From Arthrobacter sp. PGP41 (GTDB taxonomy: Bacteria > Actinomycetota > Actinomycetes > Actinomycetales > Micrococcaceae), in assembly GCF_002953935.1 (NCBI RefSeq), contig NZ_CP026514.1, positions 3,844,001-3,908,000 of the forward strand: a stretch of 64,000 nt of DNA, given 5' to 3'. The position numbers were made by a program, and so were the translations under genes. The notes under the pieces are model-generated. The model did not search any database, was not told the origin of the DNA, and saw only the letters and a list, made by a program, of their open reading frames with translations. The stretch's first letter is position 1. Each line of letters begins with the position of its first letter. Below, piece after piece: positions 1 through 9,174 of the stretch.

Positions 1-1593
1 CTCGAGGTTCAACAAGGCCTTGGGGTGGATGCCGATCTGGCGGTTGATGATGAATTCGAGGCGGGCAAGGCCCACGCCGTGGTTGGGCAGCTGGGCAAAG
101 GTAAACGCCTGCTCCGGCGTTCCCACATTCATCATCACCTTCACCGGCGCCTCGGGCAGCTGGGTGATTCCCGTTTCCTCAACGCTGAAGTCCAGCAGCC
201 CTTGGTAGATGACCCCAGTCTCGCCGTCGGCACAGGACACGGTGACCTCGACGCCGTCTGCCAGCGCATCGGTGGCGTGCCCGGTTCCCACAACCGCGGG
301 GATCCCGAGCTCGCGGGCGATGATGGCCGCGTGGCAGGTCCGTCCGCCGCGGTTTGTGACGATGGCGGAGGCACGCTTCATGATCGGTTCCCAGTCGGGA
401 TCGGTCATGTCCGCGACGAGGACGTCACCCGTCTGGAACGCGGCCATTTGGTCGATGGCGGTGAGGATGCGGACGCTGCCGGCGCCGATGCGCTGGCCGA
501 TGGCGCGGCCTTCGGCGAGCACCGGACCGGTCTCGTTGAGGCGGAACCGGGTCTGGCTGCCGGGCGCACGGCGGGACTGCACGGTCTCCGGGCGTGCCTG
601 CAGGATGTACAGGCCGCCGTCAATGCCGTCCTTGCCCCACTCAATGTCCATGGGCCGGCCGTAATGCTTCTCAATGGCGACGGCGTGCCGGGCGAGCTGC
701 TCGACGTCGTCGTCCGTGAGGCTGAAACGGTTCCGCAGCGCAGCCTCAACCGGGACGAAGTCAATGGTGCGGCCGACTTCCTGGCTGTTCGTGTACGTCA
801 TCTGGAGGGCTTTCTCGCCCAGGCCGCGCTTGAGGATTGCGGGGCGGCCCGCTGCCAGGGCGGGCTTGTACACGTAGAACTCGTCCGGGTTCACGGCGCC
901 CTGGACGACGGCTTCGCCCAGGCCGTAGGAGGAGGTGACAAAAACGGCGTCCTGGAAGCCCGATTCGGTGTCCATGGTGAACATGACGCCGGAGGATCCG
1001 ACGTCTGAGCGCACCATCCGCTGGATGCCGGCCGAAAGTGCCACGTCGGCGTGCTCGAACTTGTGGTGCACGCGGTAGGCAATGGCCCGGTCGTTGTACA
1101 GGGAGGCGAAGACGTCCTTGATGGCCTGCAGGATGTTCTCGATGCCGCGGACGTTCAGGAAGGTTTCCTGCTGCCCGGCGAAGGAGGCGTCCGGGAGATC
1201 TTCAGCGGTGGCACTGGACCGCACCGCCCAGGAGAGGTCGGCGGAGCCGCCGTGCTTCTCGACCAGCTGCTGGTAGGAGTTCCGGATCTGTTCTTCGAAG
1301 TCCGGGAGGAAAGGCGTCCCGCGCACCAGGGACCGGATCTCCTGGCCGGCTGCGGCCAAGGCCGTCACATCGTCAGTGTCCAGGCCTACCAGCCTGTCCG
1401 CGATCTTCTGGTCCAGGCCTGAGTCGGCCAGGAAGCGGCGGTAGGCATCAGCGGTGGTGGCAAAACCGTCCGGTACCTGTACGCCGGCAGAGGTCAGGTT
1501 CTGCACCATTTCGCCCAGGGAGGCGTTTTTCCCGCCCACCCGGTCCAGGTCCTTGAGCCCGAGTTCGGAGAACCACAGGATGTCTGTTGTCAT
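1..1593 (-). CDS. ppsA: Phosphoenolpyruvate synthase (pyruvate, water dikinase), 3' part cut off by window edge
   Basis: Makes PEP from pyruvate, ATP and water, a gluconeogenic cytosolic reaction. 531 codons are visible from the ATG at 1593; the C-terminal PEP/pyruvate TIM barrel runs off the left edge. The N-terminal nucleotide-binding domain (about residues 15-340) starts with the family motif [11 protein letters not shown] and has [17 protein letters not shown]. The swivelling phosphohistidine domain has [18 protein letters not shown], with the catalytic histidine at residue 421, the number used for E. coli PpsA. The gene lies downstream of ppsR on the same strand, 150 bp away, so they form a regulator-enzyme pair. 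The truncation comes only from the window. Identification is firm. Confidence 0.95.
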   Translation of the reverse strand, partial: MTTDILWFSELGLKDLDRVGGKNASLGEMVQNLTSAGVQVPDGFATTADAYRRFLADSGLDQKIADRLVGLDTDDVTALAAAGQEIRSLVRGTPFLPDFEEQIRNSYQQLVEKHGGSADLSWAVRSSATAEDLPDASFAGQQETFLNVRGIENILQAIKDVFASLYNDRAIAYRVHHKFEHADVALSAGIQRMVRSDVGSSGVMFTMDTESGFQDAVFVTSSYGLGEAVVQGAVNPDEFYVYKPALAAGRPAILKRGLGEKALQMTYTNSQEVGRTIDFVPVEAALRNRFSLTDDDVEQLARHAVAIEKHYGRPMDIEWGKDGIDGGLYILQARPETVQSRRAPGSQTRFRLNETGPVLAEGRAIGQRIGAGSVRILTAIDQMAAFQTGDVLVADMTDPDWEPIMKRASAIVTNRGGRTCHAAIIARELGIPAVVGTGHATDALADGVEVTVSCADGETGVIYQGLLDFSVEETGITQLPEAPVKVMMNVGTPEQAFTFAQLPNHGVGLARLEFIINRQIGIHPKALLNLE

Positions 1594-1680
1594 AGTTGCT
1601 GCTCCTTTGCAGAGGGTCGCGCGTGGCACCCGCATCCGCGCATGGCGGAAGCGGGCAGATGCGCACAGTTCCTGTCAACA

Positions 1681-1707
1681 GTGGCAGGTCTCTAAAAGTC
1701 CTGCCAC
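1681..1707. promoter_or_regulatory. 8-bp inverted repeat between ppsR and ppsA
   Basis: GTGGCAGG and CCTGCCAC flank an 11-nt A/T-richer loop in the 150-bp ppsR-ppsA gap. There is no clean T-run, so it may be a weak terminator, an operator or an mRNA processing hairpin. Function is a guess. Confidence 0.4.
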
Positions 1708-1743
1708 ATGACGTGCGCCACACTCGGATTGTGAAACTTTTCC

Positions 1744-2562
1744 CTAATGTTTGAGGTTCATTTTCTGGAGGATGGTCGCCGCCATTTCCTCAACGGACAC
1801 GCTGGCCGAGTTCAGGTACGGAATCCCGTAGGACTCATACAAGCGCTCCGCGCTGCGCAGCTCGAACCCGCATTGCCGCAGGGAAGCATAGGGGGAGCCG
1901 CGCCGCCGTTCGGTGCGGACCTGGCTGAGCCGCAGCGGATTGGTGGTCAGGCCGAAACACTTCGAAACAAAAGGCCTGAGCGGTCTCGGCAGTCCTTCCC
2001 GTTCAAAGTCCTCGTCCACCAAGGGAAAGTTGGCGGCGAAGATCCCGTGCTGCAGTGCCAGGTACATGGTGGTGGGCGTCTTGCCGCACCGGGAGGGGGC
2101 CACCAGGATGACCTGTGCCTTCTCCAATGCGCGCAGGCTCTGGCCGTCGTCGTGCTCCATGGCGTACTCGACCGCGGCCATCCTTGACTGGTAACGGGCA
2201 GCGTTCCCCAGCCCGTGCGCCCTGCCCGGTTCCCCGCTGGCCAGCGTGCCGAGCCCCTTTTCCAGGACGCCAATATGGGTCCCGATGAGGTCCACGACGA
2301 TTCCCTGGCACGTGCCAAGGATCTGCCGTATTTCGCTGTTGACGGCCGTGGAAAAGACAATGGGCTGGAGGCCCTTGGCAGCGAAGCCGTCGATAGTCTC
2401 GACGACGGAACGCGCCTGCCCCGCACTGGTGATGAACGGGATTGTTATGCGGTCGAAATTGTTCACGGGGAACTGCGTCAGCAGTGTATTGCCGAGCGTT
2501 TCCGCAGTGATGCCGGTACTGTCCGAGAGAAAGTAGACGGGACGGAGATCGCCGCTGGTCAT
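1744..2562 (-). CDS. ppsR: PEP synthase regulatory protein (bifunctional kinase/pyrophosphorylase, DUF299)
   Basis: 272 residues, the usual length for the family that inactivates PEP synthase by ADP-dependent threonine phosphorylation and reactivates it by Pi-dependent dephosphorylation. The N-terminus has the typical YFLSDSTGITAETLG segment (10-24) and a P-loop-like VAPSRCGKTPT lies at 154-164. ATG start at 2562. It is immediately upstream of its presumed target ppsA on the same strand. The enzymology is known for the family; assignment here rests on motif and context. Confidence 0.93.
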   Translation of the reverse strand: MTSGDLRPVYFLSDSTGITAETLGNTLLTQFPVNNFDRITIPFITSAGQARSVVETIDGFAAKGLQPIVFSTAVNSEIRQILGTCQGIVVDLIGTHIGVLEKGLGTLASGEPGRAHGLGNAARYQSRMAAVEYAMEHDDGQSLRALEKAQVILVAPSRCGKTPTTMYLALQHGIFAANFPLVDEDFEREGLPRPLRPFVSKCFGLTTNPLRLSQVRTERRRGSPYASLRQCGFELRSAERLYESYGIPYLNSASVSVEEMAATILQKMNLKH

Positions 2563-2808
2563 GTTGCTTTTCGGACTTCCACGGGGGTGCCGGGAAGGTT
2601 GAGCCGCGGGTCATGGCGGTAGGACGTCATGGGATGCCTTTCGTTCAGCGACGGTGGGGAACGGGTCCGGGCGGTATGACATCGAGTTTACGGAACAGGA
2701 AAGACCCGCCCAGAATTGATGGGATCTTGAGTTAAACCTTGCTGGCCGTTGAAGTTTCAGGTCCACGCTGGAGCCATAGCATCAAACAGTCTGTGGGGAG
2801 AAGGAGCT

Positions 2809-3285
2809 ATGAGTGACCAGACAGCTTTTTACGGCGACGTCATCGCCGTAGGAGGTGTCCTGACGGATCAGCATCCGGTCGACTTCCACACGTTGGGGCT
2901 TGCCGGTTGCATTGACCGGCTCACCGGGCCCCTCCGCCAGCACGGGACCGCAGTCCACTGGGATACTCCGCACTGGGGCATCGAGATCCCGGCGGACTGC
3001 GCGTCCCTCCTCTACCAGTCGGCACGCGAGGCTCTAAGCAATGCCTACAAGTACGCCGATGCCTCCCGCCTGACCGTCCAGCTCGCCGCCGTGGACCATG
3101 GAATCCGCCTGGTAGTGGCCGACGACGGCGCGGGCTTTGACAGGGAGCACGCCTCCTTCGGGCGGCACCACGGCTACGGCCTGCGGCTCATGGCTGTGGC
3201 CGTGCGGGGAGCAGGCGGCACGCTGGACATCAGCTCCAGCCCGGGGCACGGTACCAGCGTCACGGTGACGCTGCCGCTCGACTAA
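2809..3285 (+). CDS. Orphan histidine-kinase-like ATPase domain protein
   Basis: 158 residues that are almost only a HATPase_c fold of the kind found in NarL-partner sensor kinases: N-box REALSNAYKYADA at 73-85, G1 DDGAGF at 105-110, G2 GYGLRLM at 122-128, and GHGTSV at 146-151. I see no membrane segment, sensor domain or phospho-accepting histidine box, and no response regulator next to it. The ATG at 2809 is chosen for the AAGGAG six bases before it; an upstream in-frame start at 2749 lacks this. It diverges from ppsR. It may be an anti-sigma/phospho-relay ATPase or a truncated kinase that is still expressed; the strong ribosome site and following hairpin suggest a functional gene. Confidence 0.8.
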   Translation: MSDQTAFYGDVIAVGGVLTDQHPVDFHTLGLAGCIDRLTGPLRQHGTAVHWDTPHWGIEIPADCASLLYQSAREALSNAYKYADASRLTVQLAAVDHGIRLVVADDGAGFDREHASFGRHHGYGLRLMAVAVRGAGGTLDISSSPGHGTSVTVTLPLD

Positions 3286-3290
3286 AGACT

Positions 3291-3324
3291 CGGATGCCCG
3301 CCGTACTGGGACAGCGGGCATCCG
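3291..3324 (+). terminator. Hairpin terminator after the HATPase gene
   Basis: Perfect 11-bp stem (CGGATGCCCGC / GCGGGCATCCG) with a 12-nt loop, 5 bases after the stop codon and between convergent genes. No T-run follows, common in high-GC actinobacteria. Confidence 0.75.
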
Positions 3325-3358
3325 TAATCACTAGCGCATCAATATCGCGGGAGCCCGC

Positions 3359-3970
3359 CTACCTGGTGAGCTTCCCTTCGTCCAGTTCAAGGTCGCCGAT
3401 GTGGCCGGGCGCGTTCGCGGCCAGGACCCGGGCAACGAACGCGCTGTACTCGTCCATGTAGTGGCGCAGGAACTTGGCGGTCCCCTCGTCCTTGACCTCG
3501 CCGCCCTCACCGAACACGGCAGCGCTGTAGTGGATATAGGCTTCCGGGGCGTTCAACTGCGGGGCGTCCAGGAAGCTAAGGACGCTGCGGAAAGAGGACT
3601 GCATCACCGCCGTCCCGATGCTGCCCACGGACGCTCCAATAATGCCGGTGGGCTTGCGGGCGAATGAGTTGCTCCCCCAAGGCCGGGAGCCCCAGTCGAT
3701 GGCGTTCTTGAGGGCGCCGGGAATGGAACGGTTGTATTCGGGGGATACAAACAGGATTCCGTCCGAAGCCTCGATGGACTCTTTGAGGGCGCGGCCTTCC
3801 GGCGGAAAGTCGGCGTCGTAGTCGTAGCTGTACAGGGGTAGGTCCTTGATGGGAATCTCAGTGAATTCCAGGTCCTCCGGAGCCAGTTTGATCAAAGCCT
3901 GGGAGAGGACCCGGTTGATTGAGCCGGTGGCCAGGCTCCCCACGAAGTACCCGATCTTGAACGGTGCCAT
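3359..3970 (-). CDS. NADPH-dependent FMN reductase family protein
   Basis: 203-residue flavodoxin-like protein. The N-terminal phosphate-binding stretch (about residues 8-20, with GSLATGSINR) and the SPEYNRSIPGALKNAIDW segment typical of NAD(P)H:FMN reductase/quinone reductase relatives are present. Such cytosolic enzymes reduce FMN, quinones or azo dyes; the substrate cannot be read. The ATG at 3970 has a GGAAGGAA Shine-Dalgarno; longer in-frame starts run into an arginine-rich stretch unlike the family. Convergent with the HATPase gene. Confidence 0.9.
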   Translation of the reverse strand: MAPFKIGYFVGSLATGSINRVLSQALIKLAPEDLEFTEIPIKDLPLYSYDYDADFPPEGRALKESIEASDGILFVSPEYNRSIPGALKNAIDWGSRPWGSNSFARKPTGIIGASVGSIGTAVMQSSFRSVLSFLDAPQLNAPEAYIHYSAAVFGEGGEVKDEGTAKFLRHYMDEYSAFVARVLAANAPGHIGDLELDEGKLTR

Positions 3971-4177
3971 GAGTGTTCCTTCCAAGGGCCGGCGGCGCCG
4001 GCCGTCCATGTTTGTTTGGAAAAGGTGCCGCCGCGAATGGACGGCGCTTGATGCCCGCTGCCCCACCAGTCCAGCACAGAAGTCCGGGTGCTGCCAGAGC
4101 GAGGAAGTACGTCCTTGACACGCCGCACGGGGGAGCGCTGAATGATCTGTAGCGAAGTCCCCCGGTCAGGAGCAGCC

Positions 4178-4327
4178 ATGAGCGAGAATCCATTGCAGGA
4201 CGAGCGGGTCCACGCGGAGGCACCCGCCGAGGGCGATCCGGACGCGGATATCACTGAAATCCGGGCCCACTCACAGGAGCCTGCCGAGGGACCGGACACA
4301 GACGAAGCCGCCCGGAAGGGCAAGTAG
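4178..4327 (+). CDS. Small acidic hypothetical protein (49 aa)
   Basis: ATG at 4178 after an AGGAG-like site, giving 49 residues rich in Asp, Glu, Ala and Pro and ending in KGK. No membrane segment or cysteine; it looks intrinsically disordered. It diverges from the FMN reductase. Not recognised; function unknown. Confidence 0.55.
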   Translation: MSENPLQDERVHAEAPAEGDPDADITEIRAHSQEPAEGPDTDEAARKGK

Positions 4328-4458
4328 CAGCGCGCTTAATGAAGGGCATTCCGCCACCCGCGTCGCCATTCCACCATTCCGTCGTTCCCGGCTGCGCTCC
4401 GGATGATGGGTACCCCTTGCGGTCCCGCCGGTTTCGGGTCTACTTTTGAAACGAATCA

Positions 4459-4470
4459 GAAAACGGTTTC
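4459..4470. promoter_or_regulatory. LacI-family-like operator before the lyase gene
   Basis: GAAAACGGTTTC is a near-palindrome (10 of 12 positions symmetric) with the central CG and GAAA/TTTC arms typical of LacI/GalR operators. It lies 33 bases before the likely start of the lyase gene, so repression by a LacI-type regulator encoded elsewhere is plausible. Confidence 0.5.
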
Positions 4471-4502
4471 CCAACGCACCATGAGTCGACGAAGTGGATA
4501 AC

Positions 4503-7151
4503 ATGACGGACAGCACCCTCCTCAGATGGCTCGACGGCGAGGCGCCTGCGCAGATCAGCGGCGGAACCACCTGGGGAATGCCCTTTGCCCGCGGCTCCGT
4601 CCCTTCAGCCCGGGCCCTTTCGGTCTCGGACGCCAGCGGATCCCCGGTTGCCGCCCAGGCCTGGCCCCTGGCCACGTGGCCCGACGGTTCCCTCAAATGG
4701 GCGGGCATCGCGCTTCCCGCCACGGACTCGCCGTCGGAGGGTTACCTCGTAAGGTCCGACGGCGGCGCGTCACCCCGCGAAGGCAATCTCCCGCCGTCGG
4801 GCGCCACCGACGTCACCGTCACGGAAACCGCTGACACCCTCACAGTGGACACCGGCGCCCTCCAGATGGTGCTCAACCGCGGCGGCTCTACCCTGTTCAG
4901 CAGCCTCACCCGCAACGGCACGGAAGTGGCACGGGACGCCCGCCTCGCCAGCCTCCTGCAGGACGGAATATCCGAGGGCCCCGGCACCTTTAGCCGCGAG
5001 GCCTTCACCGGCGAGGTCACCGCCGTCACGCTTGAACAAAGCGGACCCGTTCGCGCCGTGGTGCGGCTGGAGGGGCGGCACCGGCCGGACGCTCCCGGAA
5101 GCAGCCGCCGGGACTGGCTCCCGTTCGTGGTCCGGTTCTACTTCTACGCCAACGCCCGCAGTGTCCGGATGGTCCACTCCTTTATCTGGGACGGCGACGC
5201 GGAGCTGGATTTCCTCGCCGGTCTTGGCGTCCGGTTCAGCGTGCCGCTGGCGTCCGAACTCCATGACCGCCACGTCCGCATTGCAGGGGCCGACGGCGGC
5301 TTCCTCACCGAAGGGGTCCGCGGCCTGACCGGCCTGCGGCGGGACCCCGGCACGGACGTCCGCCGGGCGCAGGTGGAGGGCAGGCCCACCCCGCCGCCCG
5401 CGGCATGGAACCCGGAGGTGTCGGAGCGGCTGCATTTGATCCCGGCGTGGAACGACTTTACGCTCAGCCAGCTCAGCGCCGACGGCTTCGAGCTGCGCAA
5501 GCGCACCGCGCCCGGCCACGCCTGGGTGGGGATCTCCGGCGGGACAAGGTCGGCCGGCTTCTGCTCGCTAAGCGATGCCCGGGGCGGTTTTGGTGTTGGC
5601 ATCAAGGACTTCTGGCAGTCGCACCCCGGCCAACTGGACATCCGGAACGCTGCGACTGATGAAGCGGCCCTGACCGCGTGGCTGTACTCCCCCGAGGCCC
5701 AGCCGATGGACCTGCGCTTCTACCACGACGGCTTGGGCCAGGACACCTTCGAGGAACAGCTCGAGGGGCTCGAAATCACGTACGAGGATTACGAACCGGG
5801 ATTCGGCAATCCCACCGGAATTGCCCGCACGCATGAGTTAACCCTGTTCGCGTACGAGGGCACGCCGTCAACGGAAAGCCTGGCGGCCGATGCCCTGGCC
5901 GTTTCCACCCCCGCCCTGCTCCAGGCCGCCCCGGAGTACCTGCACTCCGTGGGCGTCTTCGGCGACTGGGCTCCCGTGGACCGCAGCACGCCTGCCCGCG
6001 CGGAGCTTGAGGACCACCTGGACTTCCTCTTCGATTTCTACGCCGGCCAGGTGGAGCAGCGCCGCTGGTACGGGTTCTGGAACTACGGCGACGTGATGCA
6101 CACCTACGACCTTGACCGGCACGTATGGCGGTATGACGTGGGCGGCTACGCATGGGACAACTCCGAGCTCTCCCCCGACCTGTGGCTCTGGTACTCGTAC
6201 CTGCGCTCCGGCCGGGCGGACATCTTCCGGTTCGCCGAGGCAATGACCCGGCACACCGGGGAAGTGGACGTCTACCACCTGGGAGCCTGGCGCGGCCTCG
6301 GCTCCCGGCACAACGTCCAGCACTGGGGCTGCAGCGCCAAGCAGCTCCGCATCAGCACGCCCGCCTACCGCCGCTTCTACTACTACCTCACAGCGGACGA
6401 ACGGACCGGGGACCTGCTCACCGAACTGGTGGACAGCGACCAGAACTTCCTGGGCCTGGATCCCGTGCGCAAGGTCCGGCCCGACGCCGACACATACCGG
6501 CCGGACCGCGGCGCCCTGGGGGTGGGTCTCGGCACGGACTGGGGTTCGCTCGCAGCCACCTGGCTTACGGACTGGGAACGCACGGGCAACCCCCGGTCCC
6601 GGGACCGCCTCCTGGGCACCATGGCAGACATTGGCGCCCTCAAGTACGGCTTCCTCACCGGCGAGGCGCTGTACGACCTGGACAAGGGCCGGTTCGACAC
6701 CGGCCGCGAGCTGCTCCAGGTCTCCCACCTCAGTGCAGTGTTCGGGCTGGTGGAGATCTGCAGCGAACTGGTGGACCTGGTCCCCGATCCGGACTTTGAG
6801 CGGGCGTGGCTGCAATACTGCCGGCTCTTCCTGGCCACGAAGGAGGAACAGATGGACGCCGTGGGCCAGCCGCTTGAGGGCATCCACCTCACGCAGGCGC
6901 ACAGCCGGCTGACCGCCTATGCTGCGGCCCGGCTGGATGACCCCGAACTCGCTGCCCGGGCCTGGGCGGGCTTTGCCGAAGGAGGCGAACACCTCAATCA
7001 CGGGTCGGCGTTCACGCTCCGGGAGATCGAGCCGCCGCACGTGCTGCTGCGCGTGCACGAGGCACCCACCGTCTCCACCAACGACACCTCCCAGTTCGGC
7101 CTGGCGGTGATCCAGAACCTGGCGCTGATCGGCAAGCACCTCCCCGGCTGA
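4503..7151 (+). CDS. PcRGLX/YetA-like exo-rhamnogalacturonan lyase family protein
   Basis: 882 residues from the ATG at 4503; a GTG three codons upstream (4494) is an alternative. The protein matches in length and organisation the family of Penicillium exo-rhamnogalacturonan lyase and Bacillus YetA: an N-terminal RIFT-barrel-type domain (TTWGMPFARG followed by WPDGSLKWAGI), a central region with the GFWNYGDVMHTYD segment and a C-terminal alpha-helical region. I see no signal peptide, so it probably acts in the cytosol on short oligosaccharides. A LacI-like operator stands upstream and no transporter is adjacent. The family is recognised from memory of its motifs; the exact substrate is inferred. 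Confidence 0.75.
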   Translation: MTDSTLLRWLDGEAPAQISGGTTWGMPFARGSVPSARALSVSDASGSPVAAQAWPLATWPDGSLKWAGIALPATDSPSEGYLVRSDGGASPREGNLPPSGATDVTVTETADTLTVDTGALQMVLNRGGSTLFSSLTRNGTEVARDARLASLLQDGISEGPGTFSREAFTGEVTAVTLEQSGPVRAVVRLEGRHRPDAPGSSRRDWLPFVVRFYFYANARSVRMVHSFIWDGDAELDFLAGLGVRFSVPLASELHDRHVRIAGADGGFLTEGVRGLTGLRRDPGTDVRRAQVEGRPTPPPAAWNPEVSERLHLIPAWNDFTLSQLSADGFELRKRTAPGHAWVGISGGTRSAGFCSLSDARGGFGVGIKDFWQSHPGQLDIRNAATDEAALTAWLYSPEAQPMDLRFYHDGLGQDTFEEQLEGLEITYEDYEPGFGNPTGIARTHELTLFAYEGTPSTESLAADALAVSTPALLQAAPEYLHSVGVFGDWAPVDRSTPARAELEDHLDFLFDFYAGQVEQRRWYGFWNYGDVMHTYDLDRHVWRYDVGGYAWDNSELSPDLWLWYSYLRSGRADIFRFAEAMTRHTGEVDVYHLGAWRGLGSRHNVQHWGCSAKQLRISTPAYRRFYYYLTADERTGDLLTELVDSDQNFLGLDPVRKVRPDADTYRPDRGALGVGLGTDWGSLAATWLTDWERTGNPRSRDRLLGTMADIGALKYGFLTGEALYDLDKGRFDTGRELLQVSHLSAVFGLVEICSELVDLVPDPDFERAWLQYCRLFLATKEEQMDAVGQPLEGIHLTQAHSRLTAYAAARLDDPELAARAWAGFAEGGEHLNHGSAFTLREIEPPHVLLRVHEAPTVSTNDTSQFGLAVIQNLALIGKHLPG

Positions 7152-7259
7152 CCGTCCCCTGCGTTACTGAAGGGGTGGTGGGGAGTGTCCGGACGGAGCA
7201 AACTTAAGCTACTGATGACCAGCTTTCTCATCGGTTTCGGTTCAGTCAAAGGAGACGTC

Positions 7260-7925
7260 ATGAGCACGAAAGTGGAGAAACGGATTGTGGTCGATGTACC
7301 GGTCAGCACCGCCTACACCCAGTGGACCCAGTTCGAGGAGTTTCCGCGCTTCATGGGCGGCGTGGAGAGCGTGACCCGCCTCAGCGATGACCGCCTCAAG
7401 TGGATGGCCCATATTGGCGGGGTGCGGCGGCAGTGGGAAGCCAAGATTCTTGAGCAGCTTCCCGGCCGGCGGGTGGCCTGGGCCGCGGTTGAAGGCGTCA
7501 CCAACTCCGGCGCGGTCGATTTCAGGGACGCCGGCAATAACCGGACCGAGCTCACCCTGACCCTGGAGTACAAGCCCGCCGGGGTAGTGGAAAGGGTGGG
7601 CAGCCTGCTGCATGTGGTGGGCCGCCAGGCGGAACACGACCTCAAGAAGTTCAAGGATTTCATCGAACACCGGGGCCCTGCCGCCCAGGCCGAAGCCACC
7701 GCGCCCGCCGGAGCGACCGCGCCGGCCGGAGCGACGGTGGCGGCGGCCGAGCAGCCGACCTACAACCGCTTCGCGCACCCGTTCGACCAGACCGGCGGCA
7801 TGGTGGATTTCGAGGGCGAGTCGGACGAGACGGCCGAGGGCGAAAGCTACAGTTCCGCCGAACGCCGGACCCGCCGCAGCGGGGGTAACCTCCCACCGAT
7901 CGACGGCAGCCTGGGCCAGCACTGA
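7260..7925 (+). CDS. SRPBCC (START/polyketide-cyclase-like) protein, first tandem copy
   Basis: 221 residues. Residues 1-140 are an SRPBCC helix-grip domain (MSTKVEKRIVVDVPVSTAY, then FMGGVESVTRL and RRQWEAKILEQ). An Ala/Pro-rich linker follows, and a C-terminal tail with HPFDQTGGMVDFEGESDET and a final LPPIDGSLGQH. The ATG at 7260 has an AAAGGAG site; earlier in-frame starts lack one. The next gene is a paralogue with the same tail. These domains bind hydrophobic ligands; the role here is unknown, possibly stress related. Confidence 0.85.
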   Translation: MSTKVEKRIVVDVPVSTAYTQWTQFEEFPRFMGGVESVTRLSDDRLKWMAHIGGVRRQWEAKILEQLPGRRVAWAAVEGVTNSGAVDFRDAGNNRTELTLTLEYKPAGVVERVGSLLHVVGRQAEHDLKKFKDFIEHRGPAAQAEATAPAGATAPAGATVAAAEQPTYNRFAHPFDQTGGMVDFEGESDETAEGESYSSAERRTRRSGGNLPPIDGSLGQH

Positions 7926-7987
7926 ACGCGTTCCTTCCCGGCTGCGGGTGTTGCTCTGGAAACCAGCCCGCCCAAAAGGTATGTTGG

Positions 7988-7999
7988 TAAGCATGCTGA
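7988..7999. promoter_or_regulatory. TAAGCATGCTGA palindrome-like site before second SRPBCC gene
   Basis: A 12-mer related to the TAAGCATGCTTA palindrome found in the promoters at 47.8 and 48.7 kb and near the lipoprotein gene at 15.8 kb. It lies 50 bases before the start codon. A diverged relative (TTAAGCTACTGATGA) stands in the equivalent place before the first SRPBCC gene. Confidence 0.4.
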
Positions 8000-8048
8000 T
8001 GATTTTTACCGACTTGTCAGCTTCCGGTAACACAGCGAAGGAGACGTT

Positions 8049-8954
8049 ATGAGCACGAAGGTGGAAAAACGCATTCTGGTGAACGTACCGGTAAGCACCG
8101 CTTACAACCAGTGGACGCAGTTCGAGGAATTCCCGCACTTCATGGGCGGCGTCAAGAGCGTGACGCAGCTCAGTGACGACCGGCTCGAGTGGGTGGCCGA
8201 GATCGGCGGCATCCGCCGGCAGTGGGAAGCCAGGATCCTGGAGCAGGTCCCGGACCGCAAGGTCGCCTGGGCAGCTACCGAAGGTGCCACGAACGCCGGG
8301 GCAGTCGAGTTCGAGGACGTCGGCGGCGGCCAGACCTCCCTGCAGCTGACGCTCGAATACGAGCCCGAAGGAATCATCGAAAAAGTGGGCGACAAGCTCA
8401 ACGTTGTGGACCGCCAGGCCGAGGCAGACCTCAAGCGGTTCAAGGAATTCATCGAGGATGAGGGCTACGCCAGCGGTGCCTGGCGCGGCAGCGTAAGCTC
8501 CGGGGCGCCAGTCGGCACTCCGGGCGTGGAAGACGCCGCGGGATCGCGTGGCGATTCCGGCAAGGCCGGCGTGTCCGGCAAGGTGGCCGCCGGCGTGGGC
8601 GTAGCAGCGGCAGCAGGCGCAGCAGCCGCAATGGCCGGTTCAAAGCAGGACACGGCCGAGGCCGCGGATGTAACGGTCACTCCAGCGAACCCCTCGGAAC
8701 CCGTCACCGTCACGCCGATTCCGGCGGACACTACGGGCACGACGGCGGCAGCCGGCTCCACCGGTTCGGTCGCCGACCTGGGCGATGACAGGATCGGCCA
8801 CGCCTTCGACCAGACCAACGGCCTCGTGGACACCACCGGGGAGTCGGACGAGACGGTTGAGGGCGAGAACCTGAGCGCGGGCGAACGGCGCGAAGATGAG
8901 CGCCGGCCCGATGGCGGCCTGCCGCCCGTTGGCGGCAACCTCGGCCAGCACTAA
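8049..8954 (+). CDS. SRPBCC protein with long Ala/Thr linker, second tandem copy
   Basis: 301 residues with an N-terminal SRPBCC domain nearly collinear with the gene before it (MSTKVEKRILVNVPVSTAY). A Gly/Ala/Ser/Thr-rich linker at about 140-240 includes an Ala-rich stretch that might be a single membrane segment. The C-terminal tail again carries HAFDQTNGLVDTTGESDET and a final LPPVGGNLGQH. Start ATG at 8049 with GAAGGAG. The pair arose by tandem duplication. A strong terminator follows. Confidence 0.85.
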   Translation: MSTKVEKRILVNVPVSTAYNQWTQFEEFPHFMGGVKSVTQLSDDRLEWVAEIGGIRRQWEARILEQVPDRKVAWAATEGATNAGAVEFEDVGGGQTSLQLTLEYEPEGIIEKVGDKLNVVDRQAEADLKRFKEFIEDEGYASGAWRGSVSSGAPVGTPGVEDAAGSRGDSGKAGVSGKVAAGVGVAAAAGAAAAMAGSKQDTAEAADVTVTPANPSEPVTVTPIPADTTGTTAAAGSTGSVADLGDDRIGHAFDQTNGLVDTTGESDETVEGENLSAGERREDERRPDGGLPPVGGNLGQH

Positions 8955-8979
8955 CAGGATGTAGCCGCAGCGCAACAGA

Positions 8980-9021
8980 AAGCGCCGTCCACCTCCTTTC
9001 CGGAGGCGGACGGCGCTTTTT
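8980..9021 (+). terminator. Rho-independent terminator after SRPBCC pair
   Basis: GC-rich stem AGCGCCGTCC-(A)-CCTCC pairing with GGAGG-(C)-GGACGGCGCT, followed by TTTTT; 25 bases after the stop codon of the second SRPBCC gene. Confidence 0.9.
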
Positions 9022-9174
9022 CGGTTGCCGTAGCCGTCGCCCCACGCGGCTACGCTGCCACGCGGCGGATCGTAGGGAACCGTGTCCATGATTGTGCCGC
9101 TGGCGCCGTTGAACGCGGTGAGGAATTCCGGCCTGGACTGAACGCTACGGAACAATATCTCCCGTTTGGTCCCG

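Noticed and set aside
5868..7139. 423-codon frame opposite the lyase gene
   Set aside because: Shadow of a high-GC coding region; no motif.
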